Origin: Antrihabitans stalactiti
Lineage (GTDB): Bacteria > Actinomycetota > Actinomycetes > Mycobacteriales > Mycobacteriaceae
DNA: 64,000 bases
Assembly (NCBI RefSeq): GCF_012932915.1
Contig: NZ_VCQU01000007.1
Location: forward strand, 341,300-405,299
Direction: 5' to 3'
Numbering within the stretch: position 1 is the stretch's first letter; the number at the start of each line of letters is the position of its first letter. Positions 17,140 through 25,047 of the stretch are shown here, one piece after another. The notes under the pieces are model-generated. The model was not told where the DNA came from. It was given only the letters and a program-made list of their open reading frames with translations, and did not search any database. Both the position numbers and the translations under genes were made by a program.

Positions 17140-18156
17140 TCAGTCCGACGGCACGTATTCCAGCAGGACCGGCCGATCGCCGGGGCCGTGCGGGAGAGGG
17201 AAATAGGTGTGGTGGGTGAGTGGGTCCAGTGCCAGGGTGTGGGCTCCGTCGGCGAGCATCATCGAGCCGAGCACGGTGGTGCGCCCCTCGTGGTGGTCGA
17301 AAACGCTCACCCAGCCGCTTTCGGCGGCCAGGTAGATCCGATGCAGTTCCGCGTCGTAGACGAGTACATCGGGCGTTTCGCCGACGGCCTGATGACCGGT
17401 GACGGTTCCCGCCTTCAGGTCGACGCTGACCATCGTGGCGTTATGTTCGCAGCCGACGAACATCACCTGCGCCACGTTATCGAGCGCCTGCCCGTGCGGG
17501 CCCTCGCACTCCGGAGTGGGGATCCGGCGGGTGACTGTCAGGCTGACCGGGTCGATCACCGCGAGTTCGTCGCGCCCTTGCACGGCCACAATCATCGTCG
17601 CGGTCGCCAGATCGTAGACGACGTTGCCGACCTCGCCCCCGAGATCGACGGTGCCCCGAACGGTTCCAGTGTCGGCGTCGACGACTGTTTCGGTTCCCCC
17701 TCGTTCGTTGGTGGTCCACACCGTGTCGTGAACAGGGTCGTACGCCAGGCCGTCGGGATAGGTGCCAGTCGACGCGGCGAACAACCGCGCGCCTGTGTCC
17801 TCGTCGAAGGCCACGACCTGGTTTTGCCCGGTCGCCGTAGCGTAGACGCGGTGTCGATCGGGCACCACGATCACGCCGTGCACATCCGGCAGATCGCCGA
17901 TCGTGCGGAGCACCGCACCAGCGTGCAGATCGACCTCCACGAGCTGGCCGGCGCCCATGTGAGCGAGGAACATCAGGCCACGGGATGGATCGATGCTGGC
18001 GTAGTCGAACCGAACCGGCCCACCGCTCAACTCGATCTCACCCACTGCACTGATCGGTAGTCCGCCCGCGTCGGGCGTGTGCGTGGTTGGCGAGCATCCC
18101 GCGCTCAGCGTGGTCGCGACCACCGCCAGAGCGGAACCCAGCCACCGCATACGCAC
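17140..18156 (-). CDS. YncE-like beta-propeller lipoprotein
   Basis: The 338-residue product begins with a lipoprotein signal peptide (RWLGSALAVVATTLSAGC, lipobox LSAGC with the lipidated Cys about residue 21) and then a seven-bladed-propeller repeat pattern: several units of the type VVPDRHRVYATATGQNQVVAFDEDTG or LAYDPVHDTVWTTNERGGTETVVDADTG. It is therefore probably exported and anchored on the outer face of the cell membrane. GGAG six bases before GTG 18156 supports this start; ATG 18150 is the near alternative. Propellers of this type bind proteins or nucleic acids or sense redox state; the ligand here is unknown. Confidence 0.85.
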   Translation of the reverse strand: MRMRWLGSALAVVATTLSAGCSPTTHTPDAGGLPISAVGEIELSGGPVRFDYASIDPSRGLMFLAHMGAGQLVEVDLHAGAVLRTIGDLPDVHGVIVVPDRHRVYATATGQNQVVAFDEDTGARLFAASTGTYPDGLAYDPVHDTVWTTNERGGTETVVDADTGTVRGTVDLGGEVGNVVYDLATATMIVAVQGRDELAVIDPVSLTVTRRIPTPECEGPHGQALDNVAQVMFVGCEHNATMVSVDLKAGTVTGHQAVGETPDVLVYDAELHRIYLAAESGWVSVFDHHEGRTTVLGSMMLADGAHTLALDPLTHHTYFPLPHGPGDRPVLLEYVPSD

Positions 18157-18246
18157 ACTCGTCACTCCAGGAATGTAACGACGGTTTCGTTGGACGATTT
18201 GTGGAGGGCGAGGCACTGGCATGTCCGATCAGCGACGTATACGCAC

Positions 18247-18720
18247 TCAGCGCACGGCGGGATCGACCCGATAGATCGGATAGTTCGCGGCGACGCGCTC
18301 GTACTCGGCGGGAGAAGCGTCGAGGCTGATCGGAACGTGTGGGCGTGCGCCTGGTGCGCCCCGCAGGAACTGCCGCAAGATGGGACCGCTCAACGCAGGA
18401 TCGGCATCGACCAGGCGCACGCTTTCTCGCCGTCCGTGTCGCAGGATCGCCTGGCCATCGGCCGCGTTCAAATTGCGAACCCAGTTGGCATCGCGACCCA
18501 GCATCGACACGACGTAACTGTGGCCCTCGAACTCGGTCAACGCGACGGGAAACCAGATCAGCCGCCCGCTGCGGCGGCCGTGAATGCCGAGTGCGGCGAC
18601 ACGGTGTGGAAGGATCCCCCTCGCGAACAGCTCCGCGGTCGCGCGATTTTGAACGCGCGCCCACAGATTCGGGCGGCCACCGCGATAGAGCCAACGCAGA
18701 TACTCGTCGTAGCACTGCAT
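18247..18720 (-). CDS. Deazaflavin (F420)-dependent nitroreductase family protein (Ddn-like)
   Basis: The 157-residue product has the pattern of the split-barrel F420-binding Ddn family: an N-terminal amphipathic helix, HRVAALGIHGRRSGRLIWFPVALTEFEGHSYVVSMLGRDANWVRNLNAADGQAILR, where the 'GRRSG..' and 'W..NL.A' segments bind deazaflavin, and a C-terminal HVPISLDASPAEYERVAANYPIYRV segment typical of the family. AGGAG seven bases before ATG 18720 decides the start over ATG 18726. It would use the F420H2 made by fgd; the substrate is unknown. Confidence 0.88.
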   Translation of the reverse strand: MQCYDEYLRWLYRGGRPNLWARVQNRATAELFARGILPHRVAALGIHGRRSGRLIWFPVALTEFEGHSYVVSMLGRDANWVRNLNAADGQAILRHGRRESVRLVDADPALSGPILRQFLRGAPGARPHVPISLDASPAEYERVAANYPIYRVDPAVR

Positions 18721-18999
18721 AGTCATTCTCCTGACTCGGACAGTCGCACATATTGTCGGCGGCGCCGCGCCCGCACCCCAAGGGCCCAAAGGCTCCAGAC
18801 GAAGGGGCCCTCTCGAACTCGAGCGCTGCACGAGACGTATCAGCGCGTCCGAGCGGTAGTACTCGACGGGCGACGATGGCACTAACGTGCCTTCGTCGCC
18901 GAAATGTGTTCAGAAACGGTACCGAATGCCGTTCAGTGGCAGCCGTTGTAAGCACTTCCAGCCCATAAGTGGGCCGGCGTTGTGTTCCGGGCAAGGTCG

Positions 19000-19162
19000 C
19001 AGCTGCGAGTTCTGCTTGCAGGTGGCGTAGTCCGTGGTGCGTTGATGTGCGGGTTCTGATGTCGGCGGCGATCGCGTGCAGCATCATCTGCGTGCCCGTC
19101 GTGCCCAGTTTCACCCAGCTGGTCTGGATGCTGGAAGTGCGGCCGTCCAACATTATGCGGGT
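19000..19162 (-). pseudogene. Broken copy of the fbiC 3' end
   Basis: Read on the minus strand, 19162-19080 encodes [19 protein letters not shown], matching FbiC residues near its C-terminus. An internal deletion then removes about 30 codons (the [14 protein letters not shown] part), and the sequence resumes with the last codons of fbiC in a shifted frame. At the base level long runs are identical to 2029-2290, for example around 'ggtggcgtagtccgtggtgc'. It cannot make a functional enzyme and is a duplication remnant. Confidence 0.9.
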
Positions 19163-19202
19163 GCATCGCGCTCATCGCGGCATGTACGTGGGTTCGGCGA
19201 TT

Positions 19203-19748
19203 TCACGTGGGGGTCCAAAGCTGGGCTAGGCGTTGGCAAATGGCTCGCGTCGAGGCGGCGTCGAGGCCGTGGGCGAGAAGGCCTTCGATGGTGAACACGC
19301 CGATCTTGATTTCGGCTTCTATGTCGGTGCCGCTCAGACCGGCCTGCTCGAGTGTGGTGCGGAACAATGTTTCGGTCATCAGGTGAAACCCGTTGTGCCA
19401 CGCGTCAACGGCTGGTGACCGCGTCGCTCGGGAGTGCACGGTGCTCACGAGCGTTCGCATCTGCTGAAGCGTATCGACGATCCACAACAGCTGCTCGGCT
19501 ATCGGCGCAGTCGACACCTGCTCGTAGTCGGCGAGCGCGTCGGCGACGACGGCGTTCAGGACGGCAACCAGGACGTCATCCTTGTCGGTGAAATACCAGT
19601 AGATCGTGTTCCCCGCCACCCCCGCCGCCTTCGCAAGGGCGGCCATCGACGTCGACTCGTAACCATCCTCGATGAAGAGTCGGCGGGCTTCGCTGAGGAG
19701 TTCCGCGCGCTTCTCCGCACGGTCTTGTTGAGGCTTGTTCGCCGGCAT
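19203..19748 (-). CDS. TetR-family transcriptional regulator
   Basis: The 181-residue product has a TetR helix-turn-helix in residues 12-58: LLSEARRLFIEDGYESTSMAALAKAAGVAGNTIYWYFTDKDDVLVAVL. The remainder is a ligand-binding helical domain with no recognisable specificity. It is divergent from the alpha/beta-hydrolase gene, and two palindromes lie between the genes, so it probably represses both itself and the hydrolase. It directly abuts the fbiC remnant at its 3' side. Confidence 0.92.
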   Translation of the reverse strand: MPANKPQQDRAEKRAELLSEARRLFIEDGYESTSMAALAKAAGVAGNTIYWYFTDKDDVLVAVLNAVVADALADYEQVSTAPIAEQLLWIVDTLQQMRTLVSTVHSRATRSPAVDAWHNGFHLMTETLFRTTLEQAGLSGTDIEAEIKIGVFTIEGLLAHGLDAASTRAICQRLAQLWTPT

Positions 19749-19768
19749 GAGTTCACCCTACCCGACCT

Positions 19769-19831
19769 CTTGATTAATGATCAAGAAGAACGTACGGTAA
19801 TCCCATCGAGTTCTTGATCGACATTCAAGAA
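19769..19831. promoter_or_regulatory. Twin palindromic operators between tetR and hydrolase
   Basis: CTTGAT-TAATG-ATCAAG occupies 19769-19785. A second inverted repeat with arms TTCTTGA (19811-19817) and TCAAGAA (19825-19831) follows 25 bases later. The shared half-site TTGAT/TTGA and the position in a 104-base divergent gap fit autoregulated TetR operators. The second site lies before the chosen hydrolase start (19853), which argues against the earlier in-frame start at 19814. Confidence 0.7.
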
Positions 19832-19852
19832 CGCAATGAAGGGATCTGGAAG

Positions 19853-20764
19853 ATGAGCGGCTACACCCGCCAAGACGTCACGTTCGACTCGCACGGCACA
19901 GCTTGCGCGGCGTGGCTGTACCGCCCGACCGGCGCGCAGAACCCGCCGATCATCGCCATGGCGCACGGTTTCGCGGCGATCCGGGCACTTCGCCTGGACG
20001 CGTATGCCGCCCGGTTCGCTGACGCCGGCTACGCCGTGCTCGTATTCGACTATCGAGGATGGGGCGACAGCGCGGGTGAGCCTCGGCGCGTACTCGACAT
20101 CGGCGCTCAGCATCTCGACTGGCGCGCCGGTGTTGCCTACGCCCGCAGCATCGAGAACGTCGACACGAGCCGGGTAGTGCTGTGGGGTTCGTCGTTCGGC
20201 GGCGGTCACGCATTGCACCTGGCCGCAGAGGACCACGACGTCGCCGCCGTCATTGCGCAGGTGCCGCACATCAGCGGCCTGGCGTCGACGTTCACCCAGT
20301 CACCGGGTCTGGTCGCGCGGTTGATCGCGGCGGGGGTGCGGGACCAGATCGGTGCGATCGCCGGACTCCAGCCCTATCGGGTCGCCGCGGTCGGCTACCC
20401 GGGCGACGTCGCCATGATGACCTCGCCCGACGCGGCGCCGATGGCCGAACGCCTGGCCGGGGACCGTCGCGAGGAACTGCTCGCGGAGAACGACGTGGCT
20501 GCCCGGATCGCGCTGCGTGTGCCGTTCTACTCACCCGGCCGCAGCGCCCGCAAGATCACCGCGCCCACGTTGGTCCAGATCGCCATGCGCGACAGCGTCA
20601 CCCCGTTCGACGTCGCTCTGAAGGCTGCCCGGCAGATCCCCAAGGGCGAGGTCCTCACCTACGACTGCGCGCACTTCGAGCCCTACCTCGAGCCGTACTT
20701 CGACAGCGTCGTCGCCGGGCAGCTCGACTTCCTCGCGGTTCACGTTCCGATCACCCAGCCCTGA
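19853..20764 (+). CDS. Alpha/beta-hydrolase (serine hydrolase)
   Basis: The 303-residue cytoplasmic hydrolase carries the nucleophile elbow GSSFGG (VVLWGSSFGGGHALHLAA), an oxyanion-type AMAHGFAAIRA segment, a candidate acid in AMRDSVTPFD and the catalytic His in CAHFEPYL. The pattern resembles dienelactone-hydrolase or cocaine-esterase-like acetyl-xylan esterase types that act on small esters. GGAAG just before ATG 19853 and the operator upstream set the start. It is under probable control of the divergent TetR protein; the substrate is unknown. Confidence 0.88.
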   Translation: MSGYTRQDVTFDSHGTACAAWLYRPTGAQNPPIIAMAHGFAAIRALRLDAYAARFADAGYAVLVFDYRGWGDSAGEPRRVLDIGAQHLDWRAGVAYARSIENVDTSRVVLWGSSFGGGHALHLAAEDHDVAAVIAQVPHISGLASTFTQSPGLVARLIAAGVRDQIGAIAGLQPYRVAAVGYPGDVAMMTSPDAAPMAERLAGDRREELLAENDVAARIALRVPFYSPGRSARKITAPTLVQIAMRDSVTPFDVALKAARQIPKGEVLTYDCAHFEPYLEPYFDSVVAGQLDFLAVHVPITQP

Positions 20765-20996
20765 CGCCCAACGCAGACGAGATGGCCAAAGGGATACGAC
20801 GAGGCTCGGGAGCTGTCGACGAAACCGGGCCCGGCCAGTCTTCACGGGTCCAGCGCGACCTCGCTAACCCTACTACGATGCTGCGGCCGAACGATTGGCC
20901 CCCTATCTTGTCAGCGGTCGAACGGAAGTTCTTGCGCGTAGCCATAATTGCCGTGAAGCAGGATGCAGTCCTTTACGGCCGCGCTGGCCATCATCG
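20765..20996. other. Intergenic stretch leading into an integrase remnant
   Basis: No supported gene is seen. The sequence after the hydrolase stop has open frames without ribosome binding sites or domain similarity, and merges into the integrase-like fragment. Confidence 0.4.
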
Positions 20997-21186
20997 CGGC
21001 AGAAGGCCGAGGCGCTGACGATCGGCGTGCCCTGGTCCGACGACCGATTCGTTGCCGTGCGCGAGGACGACACTCCGATTCGTCCCAAATGGTGGTTCGA
21101 CGAATTCCATCGGCTGTGCAGGCGGGCCGGGCTACGTCGAATTCAGCTGAAGGGTCTGCGCAAAACCTCGGTTACAGCGAGGCTCA
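20997..21186 (+). pseudogene. Fragment of a tyrosine recombinase catalytic domain
   Basis: The translation RFVAVREDDTPIRPKWWFDEFHRLCRRAGL followed by RRIQLKGLRKTSVT resembles the stretch of phage integrases just before and at the 'LHDLRHT' box (typical: VF..EDGTPI.P...S..F.....RAGLP.I.LHDLRHT). The catalytic H-x-x-R is degraded: KGLRK replaces HDLRH. No Tyr box follows and no start is present. It differs from the 15.4 kb fragment, which is the N-terminal part of another integrase. The rest of the stretch to 21458 holds nothing recognisable. Confidence 0.65.
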
Positions 21187-21458
21187 GCCCGACGATCTAC
21201 GCGCGGCGGGTGCGACGCTGTTCGAGTGACTCGTCAGGCAGCAAAGTGCGCCTTCGGACCCGATGCGTTCCCACTACGAAGCCCAACAAGCACCTCGAAC
21301 CGATCCACCGAGCCACTAGGACCAGCGGCCCCTGCATCGAGGACAAGCACGTCGCCGTCATCAGCGAAAACGACCGCCATCCTGTGAATCGAGTTCAACG
21401 GCGCGAGAACCTGTGGATCGCACGCTGCCAACCTCGTTGCAAGGAAGGGCTGACAATT

Positions 21459-22139
21459 TCACGACATGCCGAGGAGCGCAACTATTGCATTGGTGATTCC
21501 TCGTCGAGCTAGGTCGAGATCGGTGTAGGTGCCGAGTTGCTTCTCCGACGCAATTCCTCGCATCGCACCCGGGATGAATGCGGCGACCTCCGCGAGGCGT
21601 TCGGGATCCACGTCCAGCCCTGCGAACGCGCGGCGACAGGTGTCGAGCCACGCATCTCGCCACGACGCGAATTCCGCTGCAGTGAGCGGATACAGCCGCT
21701 CGAACTCGTCCCGATCGCGTGGCATTGCGGCTCGTAGCGTTTCGATGGCACGCGAATCGGTTCCGGCGAGTCCGTCGTACATATTGTCGATGATCGCTGT
21801 CACCCGCTCACGCAACGAGGCGGTGCTGGGCACATTCGCGGGAAGGTCTCCGCGACGCTCGGCGGTGTGGCGTAGCACTGCGGCCCACAATCCGTCGATG
21901 TCGCCGAACTGGTATTTGACTGTCCCCCACGTGGCGCCAATCTCCTTGGCTATGCGATTTCCCGAGACCGCACCCGGGTCCCCGGACGCGAGCGATCGAA
22001 TGGCGGCGTCGAGCATGCTCTCGCGAGTGGCCAAGCCACGCTTGTTGGCGCGTCTGCCTACCACCATCTCCACGTCGGTCATTTCGCCAATGTTAGTGGC
22101 ACCCGTGACGTGCACCGATACTTGCTCCACCCGTTTCAT
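21459..22139 (-). CDS. TetR-family transcriptional regulator
   Basis: The 226-residue product has a TetR-type N-terminal helix-turn-helix (about residues 36-82: TRESMLDAAIRSLASGDPGAVSGNRIAKEIGATWGTVKYQFGDIDGLWAAVL). The start at 22139 is supported by GGAAAGAGGG just upstream; ATG 22082 and 22067 are in frame but lack a good site. It is divergent from the Rieske oxygenase gene, with 70 bases between the starts, and two direct repeats (22136-22169) lie in the gap, so it probably controls the oxygenase operon. Confidence 0.9.
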   Translation of the reverse strand: MKRVEQVSVHVTGATNIGEMTDVEMVVGRRANKRGLATRESMLDAAIRSLASGDPGAVSGNRIAKEIGATWGTVKYQFGDIDGLWAAVLRHTAERRGDLPANVPSTASLRERVTAIIDNMYDGLAGTDSRAIETLRAAMPRDRDEFERLYPLTAAEFASWRDAWLDTCRRAFAGLDVDPERLAEVAAFIPGAMRGIASEKQLGTYTDLDLARRGITNAIVALLGMS

Positions 22140-22169
22140 AGAACCCTCTTTCCTTTAATCATAGAACCC
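22136..22169. repeat. Direct repeats in the tetR/Rieske divergent promoter
   Basis: TCATAGAACCC occurs at 22136-22146 and 22159-22169, 23 bases apart start to start, or about two helical turns. The first copy covers the start codon of the minus-strand TetR gene. This spacing suits regulator binding on one face of the DNA. Confidence 0.6.
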
Positions 22170-22209
22170 ACTACGATTCGGAAGCAGGCGAATGGCAGCG
22201 GGAGGCGCG

Positions 22210-23217
22210 ATGGCGAAGACACCGTTACCGATGAAGCCGACTGGATGGTTTCAGGTGGCATGGTCTGCCGAGATCCTCGTGGGCGATGTCCGGCGCATGA
22301 AGTATTTCGACACGGAGATGATCGCCTGGCGATCGGCGTCGGGGCAGGTCACCGTTATGGACGCCTACTGCGAGCACCTGGGTGCACATCTGGGCTACGG
22401 CGGCACCGTTAATGGCGAGACCCTGCAATGCCCGTTTCACGGTTGGCAATGGAATACCGAGGGACGCAACGTGTGCATTCCCTACGAGAAGCACCCGAAC
22501 AAGGCCCGCCGGATTCGAACCTACCCGGTAGCCGAGCACAGCGAATCGGTCTTCATCTGGTACGACGCCGACCGGCGTGAGCCATATTTCGACGTGACCA
22601 ACGTCCTGACCGGGTTCGACGACGGCCGCAGCGCAGCGGACTACTACCCCGCCTATGGTCACAGCACCCTGTTCGAGACAGCCCTCGAGATTCATCCGCA
22701 ATACGTGATGGAAAACGGTGTGGACTTCGCGCACTTCAAATACGTGCACAAAACGCCGTTGGTCCCCGAGTTCACCCGTCACGACTTCGAAGCGCCAGTG
22801 TCCTACGTCGACTTCACGATTGCGTTCGAAGACGTTCCGGCCGGCGAGGTCAACAGCGGAGTGCAAGCGATCAACAGCGGAATCGGTGTGGCTGCCACCA
22901 AGAGTTGGGGAATGATCGACAACCGGACGCTGACCGCGGTCACCCCGATCGATGACTCGACCTCTGATATTCGATTCACGGTCTGGATCGGACGCAAGCC
23001 CCATGACGACAGCGATCAACCGACCAGACGGGCACTCGAATACGCCGAGGCCGTCATCGAGCAGTTTCAGAACGACATCCACATCTGGAAGCACCAGAGG
23101 TACTCCGATCCGCCGGCGCTATCGCCCTCGGAGTTCAAGGGCTTCACTGCCATTCGGGAATGGGCCACCCAGTTCTATCCCGCCGACTTCGATTGCAGAA
23201 AGGCCACCACCCGATGA
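22210..23217 (+). CDS. Rieske non-heme iron oxygenase (KshA-like)
   Basis: The 335-residue oxygenase component has a Rieske [2Fe-2S] domain, C54-x-H56 (YCEHLGAHLG) and C74-x2-H77 (CPFHGWQW), and a catalytic mononuclear iron site in ENGVDFAHFKYVHK (Asp172, His175, His180). Overall shape and order resemble KshA, the 3-ketosteroid 9-alpha-hydroxylase, but it is shorter and a steroid substrate is only suggested. GGGAGG four bases before ATG 22210 sets the start. No ferredoxin reductase is adjacent; one exists at 56982-58022. The stop overlaps the next start (ATGA). Confidence 0.9.
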   Translation: MAKTPLPMKPTGWFQVAWSAEILVGDVRRMKYFDTEMIAWRSASGQVTVMDAYCEHLGAHLGYGGTVNGETLQCPFHGWQWNTEGRNVCIPYEKHPNKARRIRTYPVAEHSESVFIWYDADRREPYFDVTNVLTGFDDGRSAADYYPAYGHSTLFETALEIHPQYVMENGVDFAHFKYVHKTPLVPEFTRHDFEAPVSYVDFTIAFEDVPAGEVNSGVQAINSGIGVAATKSWGMIDNRTLTAVTPIDDSTSDIRFTVWIGRKPHDDSDQPTRRALEYAEAVIEQFQNDIHIWKHQRYSDPPALSPSEFKGFTAIREWATQFYPADFDCRKATTR

Positions 23218-24305
23218 AAACGATTGAGCACCCACCGATCCGCGTTTTTCAGGTCGCCACCGGCAATGTCGGATCAGAGATGATCAAGCGGATCAGTACC
23301 CATCGCGACCTCGAACTCATCGGATTGCATTGCTACACAGCGGAAAAGATCGGCAAGGACGCTGGCGAGATCGCGGGCCTCGCGCCTAACGGCGTCATCG
23401 CGACCGGGTCTGTCGAGGAGATCATCGCCGCCAAGCCCGACGTGCTGACCTTCCACGGCGTGTTCCCCGACGAGGACCTTTACGTGAAGGTCCTCGAGGC
23501 CGGGATCGATGTCGTCACGACGGCAGACTGGATCACCGGTTGGCATCGCGACACCAACCACCCGCACAGCTCGGGCAAGCCGGTGACGCAGCTCCTGCGG
23601 GAAGCGTGCGAGAAGGGCGGCTCGACCTTCTACGGCACCGGCATGAATCCAGGCGTGAATCAGATCCTCGGGGTGGTGTGCTCCGCCGACGTCGCCGAGA
23701 TCGAAAACATCGTCACCCTCGAGTCCGTCGACGTGTCGTGTCATCACTCGAGGGACACCTGGATCGAAGTCGGCTATGGATCGCCGGTCGACGATCCAAC
23801 CATCCCAGGCAAGTTGGAGAAGTACAACCGCGTTTTTGCCGACAGCGTGCTGATGATGGCGGACTGCTTCGGCCTGGAACTCGACTCGGTCGAGTTCTGT
23901 TACGAACTCGGCGCCTGCACCAAAGATGTCGACCTGGGCTGGTACCAGTTGCCGAAGGGGTCCCTTGGCAGCAACTATCTCAAGTACCAGGGCATGGTCG
24001 ACGGCGTCGCGAAGGTCGAAACTCATCTGGAATGGCAGATGACCCCACACACTGAACCAAACTGGAACATCAAAGGCTGCTACATCACTCAGATCAAGGG
24101 CGACCCGTGCATTTACAACAAGCACATGATCTTGCCAAAGCCCGGAGTCGACCTGTCCAATCCGGACAACTTCGCCTCGATAGGCATGACCGTCACCGGG
24201 CTGCCAGCGCTCAACGCTATCGCCTCGGTGGTCGCGGCCCCACCGGGACTACTCACTAGTGCCGACCTCCCGCTGCGCGGATTCGCCGGCCGATTCAAGA
24301 AATAG
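23214..24305 (+). CDS. DapB-fold NAD(P)-dependent dehydrogenase (2,4-diaminopentanoate dehydrogenase-like)
   Basis: The 363-residue product has a dinucleotide-binding N-terminus, IRVFQVATGNVGSEMIKRI, followed by LELIGLHCYTAEKIGKDAGEIAGL, as in the dihydrodipicolinate-reductase-like amine dehydrogenases, and GTGMNPGVNQILGVVCSA in the C-terminal domain. Such proteins in actinobacteria often sit in steroid or fatty-acid operons and have no proven reaction. The gene is translationally coupled to the Rieske oxygenase (ATGA overlap), so it probably handles that enzyme's substrate or product. Confidence 0.87.
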   Translation: MKTIEHPPIRVFQVATGNVGSEMIKRISTHRDLELIGLHCYTAEKIGKDAGEIAGLAPNGVIATGSVEEIIAAKPDVLTFHGVFPDEDLYVKVLEAGIDVVTTADWITGWHRDTNHPHSSGKPVTQLLREACEKGGSTFYGTGMNPGVNQILGVVCSADVAEIENIVTLESVDVSCHHSRDTWIEVGYGSPVDDPTIPGKLEKYNRVFADSVLMMADCFGLELDSVEFCYELGACTKDVDLGWYQLPKGSLGSNYLKYQGMVDGVAKVETHLEWQMTPHTEPNWNIKGCYITQIKGDPCIYNKHMILPKPGVDLSNPDNFASIGMTVTGLPALNAIASVVAAPPGLLTSADLPLRGFAGRFKK

Positions 24306-24428
24306 ACCGTCTCAACGGTTCCCGAGGTACTCGATACAACGAACGCTCGGATCAGAACCTGTCACTCACGAAGGGACCGAACGAGGTTGCTGTGGTGCGG
24401 CGACCTAACTCGCGTTTTGCCGATTCGA

Positions 24429-24893
24429 TCAGGCGCGACTGCGCGACGCTGAGATTGATCTCACGTCTTCTGCGACACCAGCCAACTCAGTCGTCGCAAG
24501 AATGTGCAATTGCGTTGCAACCATGTCGATTTCGCGAATAAGGTCGTCGACCTCGGTCCGGAGCATATAGAACGTCCGCAGGTCTTCGTCGTCGAGCTCT
24601 TCGGTGTCTCGAATACGCGGCGACAAAACTGTATTTAGATAGCCCTCTTCGCGGAGAAACAGCGAAATCCGTTCATACAGACGAGCGACGAGATCCAATC
24701 CCGTATCGCGGAACCCATTCTCATGATCACGCACTTGCGTCGTGAGGTGGGTGAGGTTGAGGTTCCACACACTCACGAACAGCGCGATCGCAGCCACGAC
24801 CGCGGTCCACGAGTTCCGGGTCGTCTGTACTTGACATCTCTGAACTGCACAAACTTTGTCGGGCTGACAGGATTTGAACCTGCCTGGTAGCAC
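24429..24893 (-). CDS. Hypothetical membrane-anchored protein
   Basis: No family is recognised. The product has one membrane segment, WTAVVAAIALFVSVWNL, followed by about 90 charged residues likely to form helices (LVARLYERISLFLREEGYL, EELDDEDLRTFYMLRTEVDDLIREID). The first 28 codons overlap a tRNA 3'-end fragment and look non-coding, so the true start is probably a later GTG just before or within the membrane segment. The topology resembles that of the small protein at 27137-27508, also in the integrase island. Confidence 0.55.
   Translation of the reverse strand: MLPGRFKSCQPDKVCAVQRCQVQTTRNSWTAVVAAIALFVSVWNLNLTHLTTQVRDHENGFRDTGLDLVARLYERISLFLREEGYLNTVLSPRIRDTEELDDEDLRTFYMLRTEVDDLIREIDMVATQLHILATTELAGVAEDVRSISASRSRA
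24857..24883 (-). other. tRNA 3'-end fragment, probable attachment site
   Basis: Read on the minus strand, these 27 bases carry a T-arm (GCAGG-TTCAAAT-CCTGT) followed by an acceptor strand CAGCCCG and discriminator A, the 3' end of a tRNA. The pattern is like that of actinobacterial tRNA-Pro (from memory, not checked). No 5' half, D-arm or anticodon arm lies next to it, so it is not a working gene. Its position 165 bases before the integrase gene fits an att site left by integration into a tRNA 3' end. Confidence 0.7.
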
Positions 24894-24997
24894 TCTCCTT
24901 CAACTGCTCTGACCTGGGAAATTATCCTCTGTACCAGGGAATATGGGGCGAGCTGAAGTGGTCAGAAAGTAGCGCGAGCGGGCGTTGAATGACTCTC

Positions 24998-25019
24998 ATT
25001 CTGCACGTATTCTGCACGT
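24998..25019. repeat. Tandem 11-base repeat upstream of integrase
   Basis: ATTCTGCACGT is repeated twice with no gap. It lies 29 bases before the integrase start and about 115 bases from the tRNA fragment, where arm-type binding sites of tyrosine integrases are normally found. Confidence 0.7.
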
Positions 25020-25047
25020 ATCCTGGAACGTGGAGGAGGGAACATCG

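Noticed and set aside
16369..18060. 563-codon plus-strand open frame
   Set aside because: It runs through the VIT gene in another frame and antisense to the YncE-like gene; the translation is Arg/Gly-rich with no domain, a by-product of high G+C.
22136..22169. KstR-type sterol regulator site before the Rieske oxygenase
   Set aside because: The TAGAACCC repeats resemble half of the KstR box, but no inverted TAGAAC-GTTCTA pair is present.
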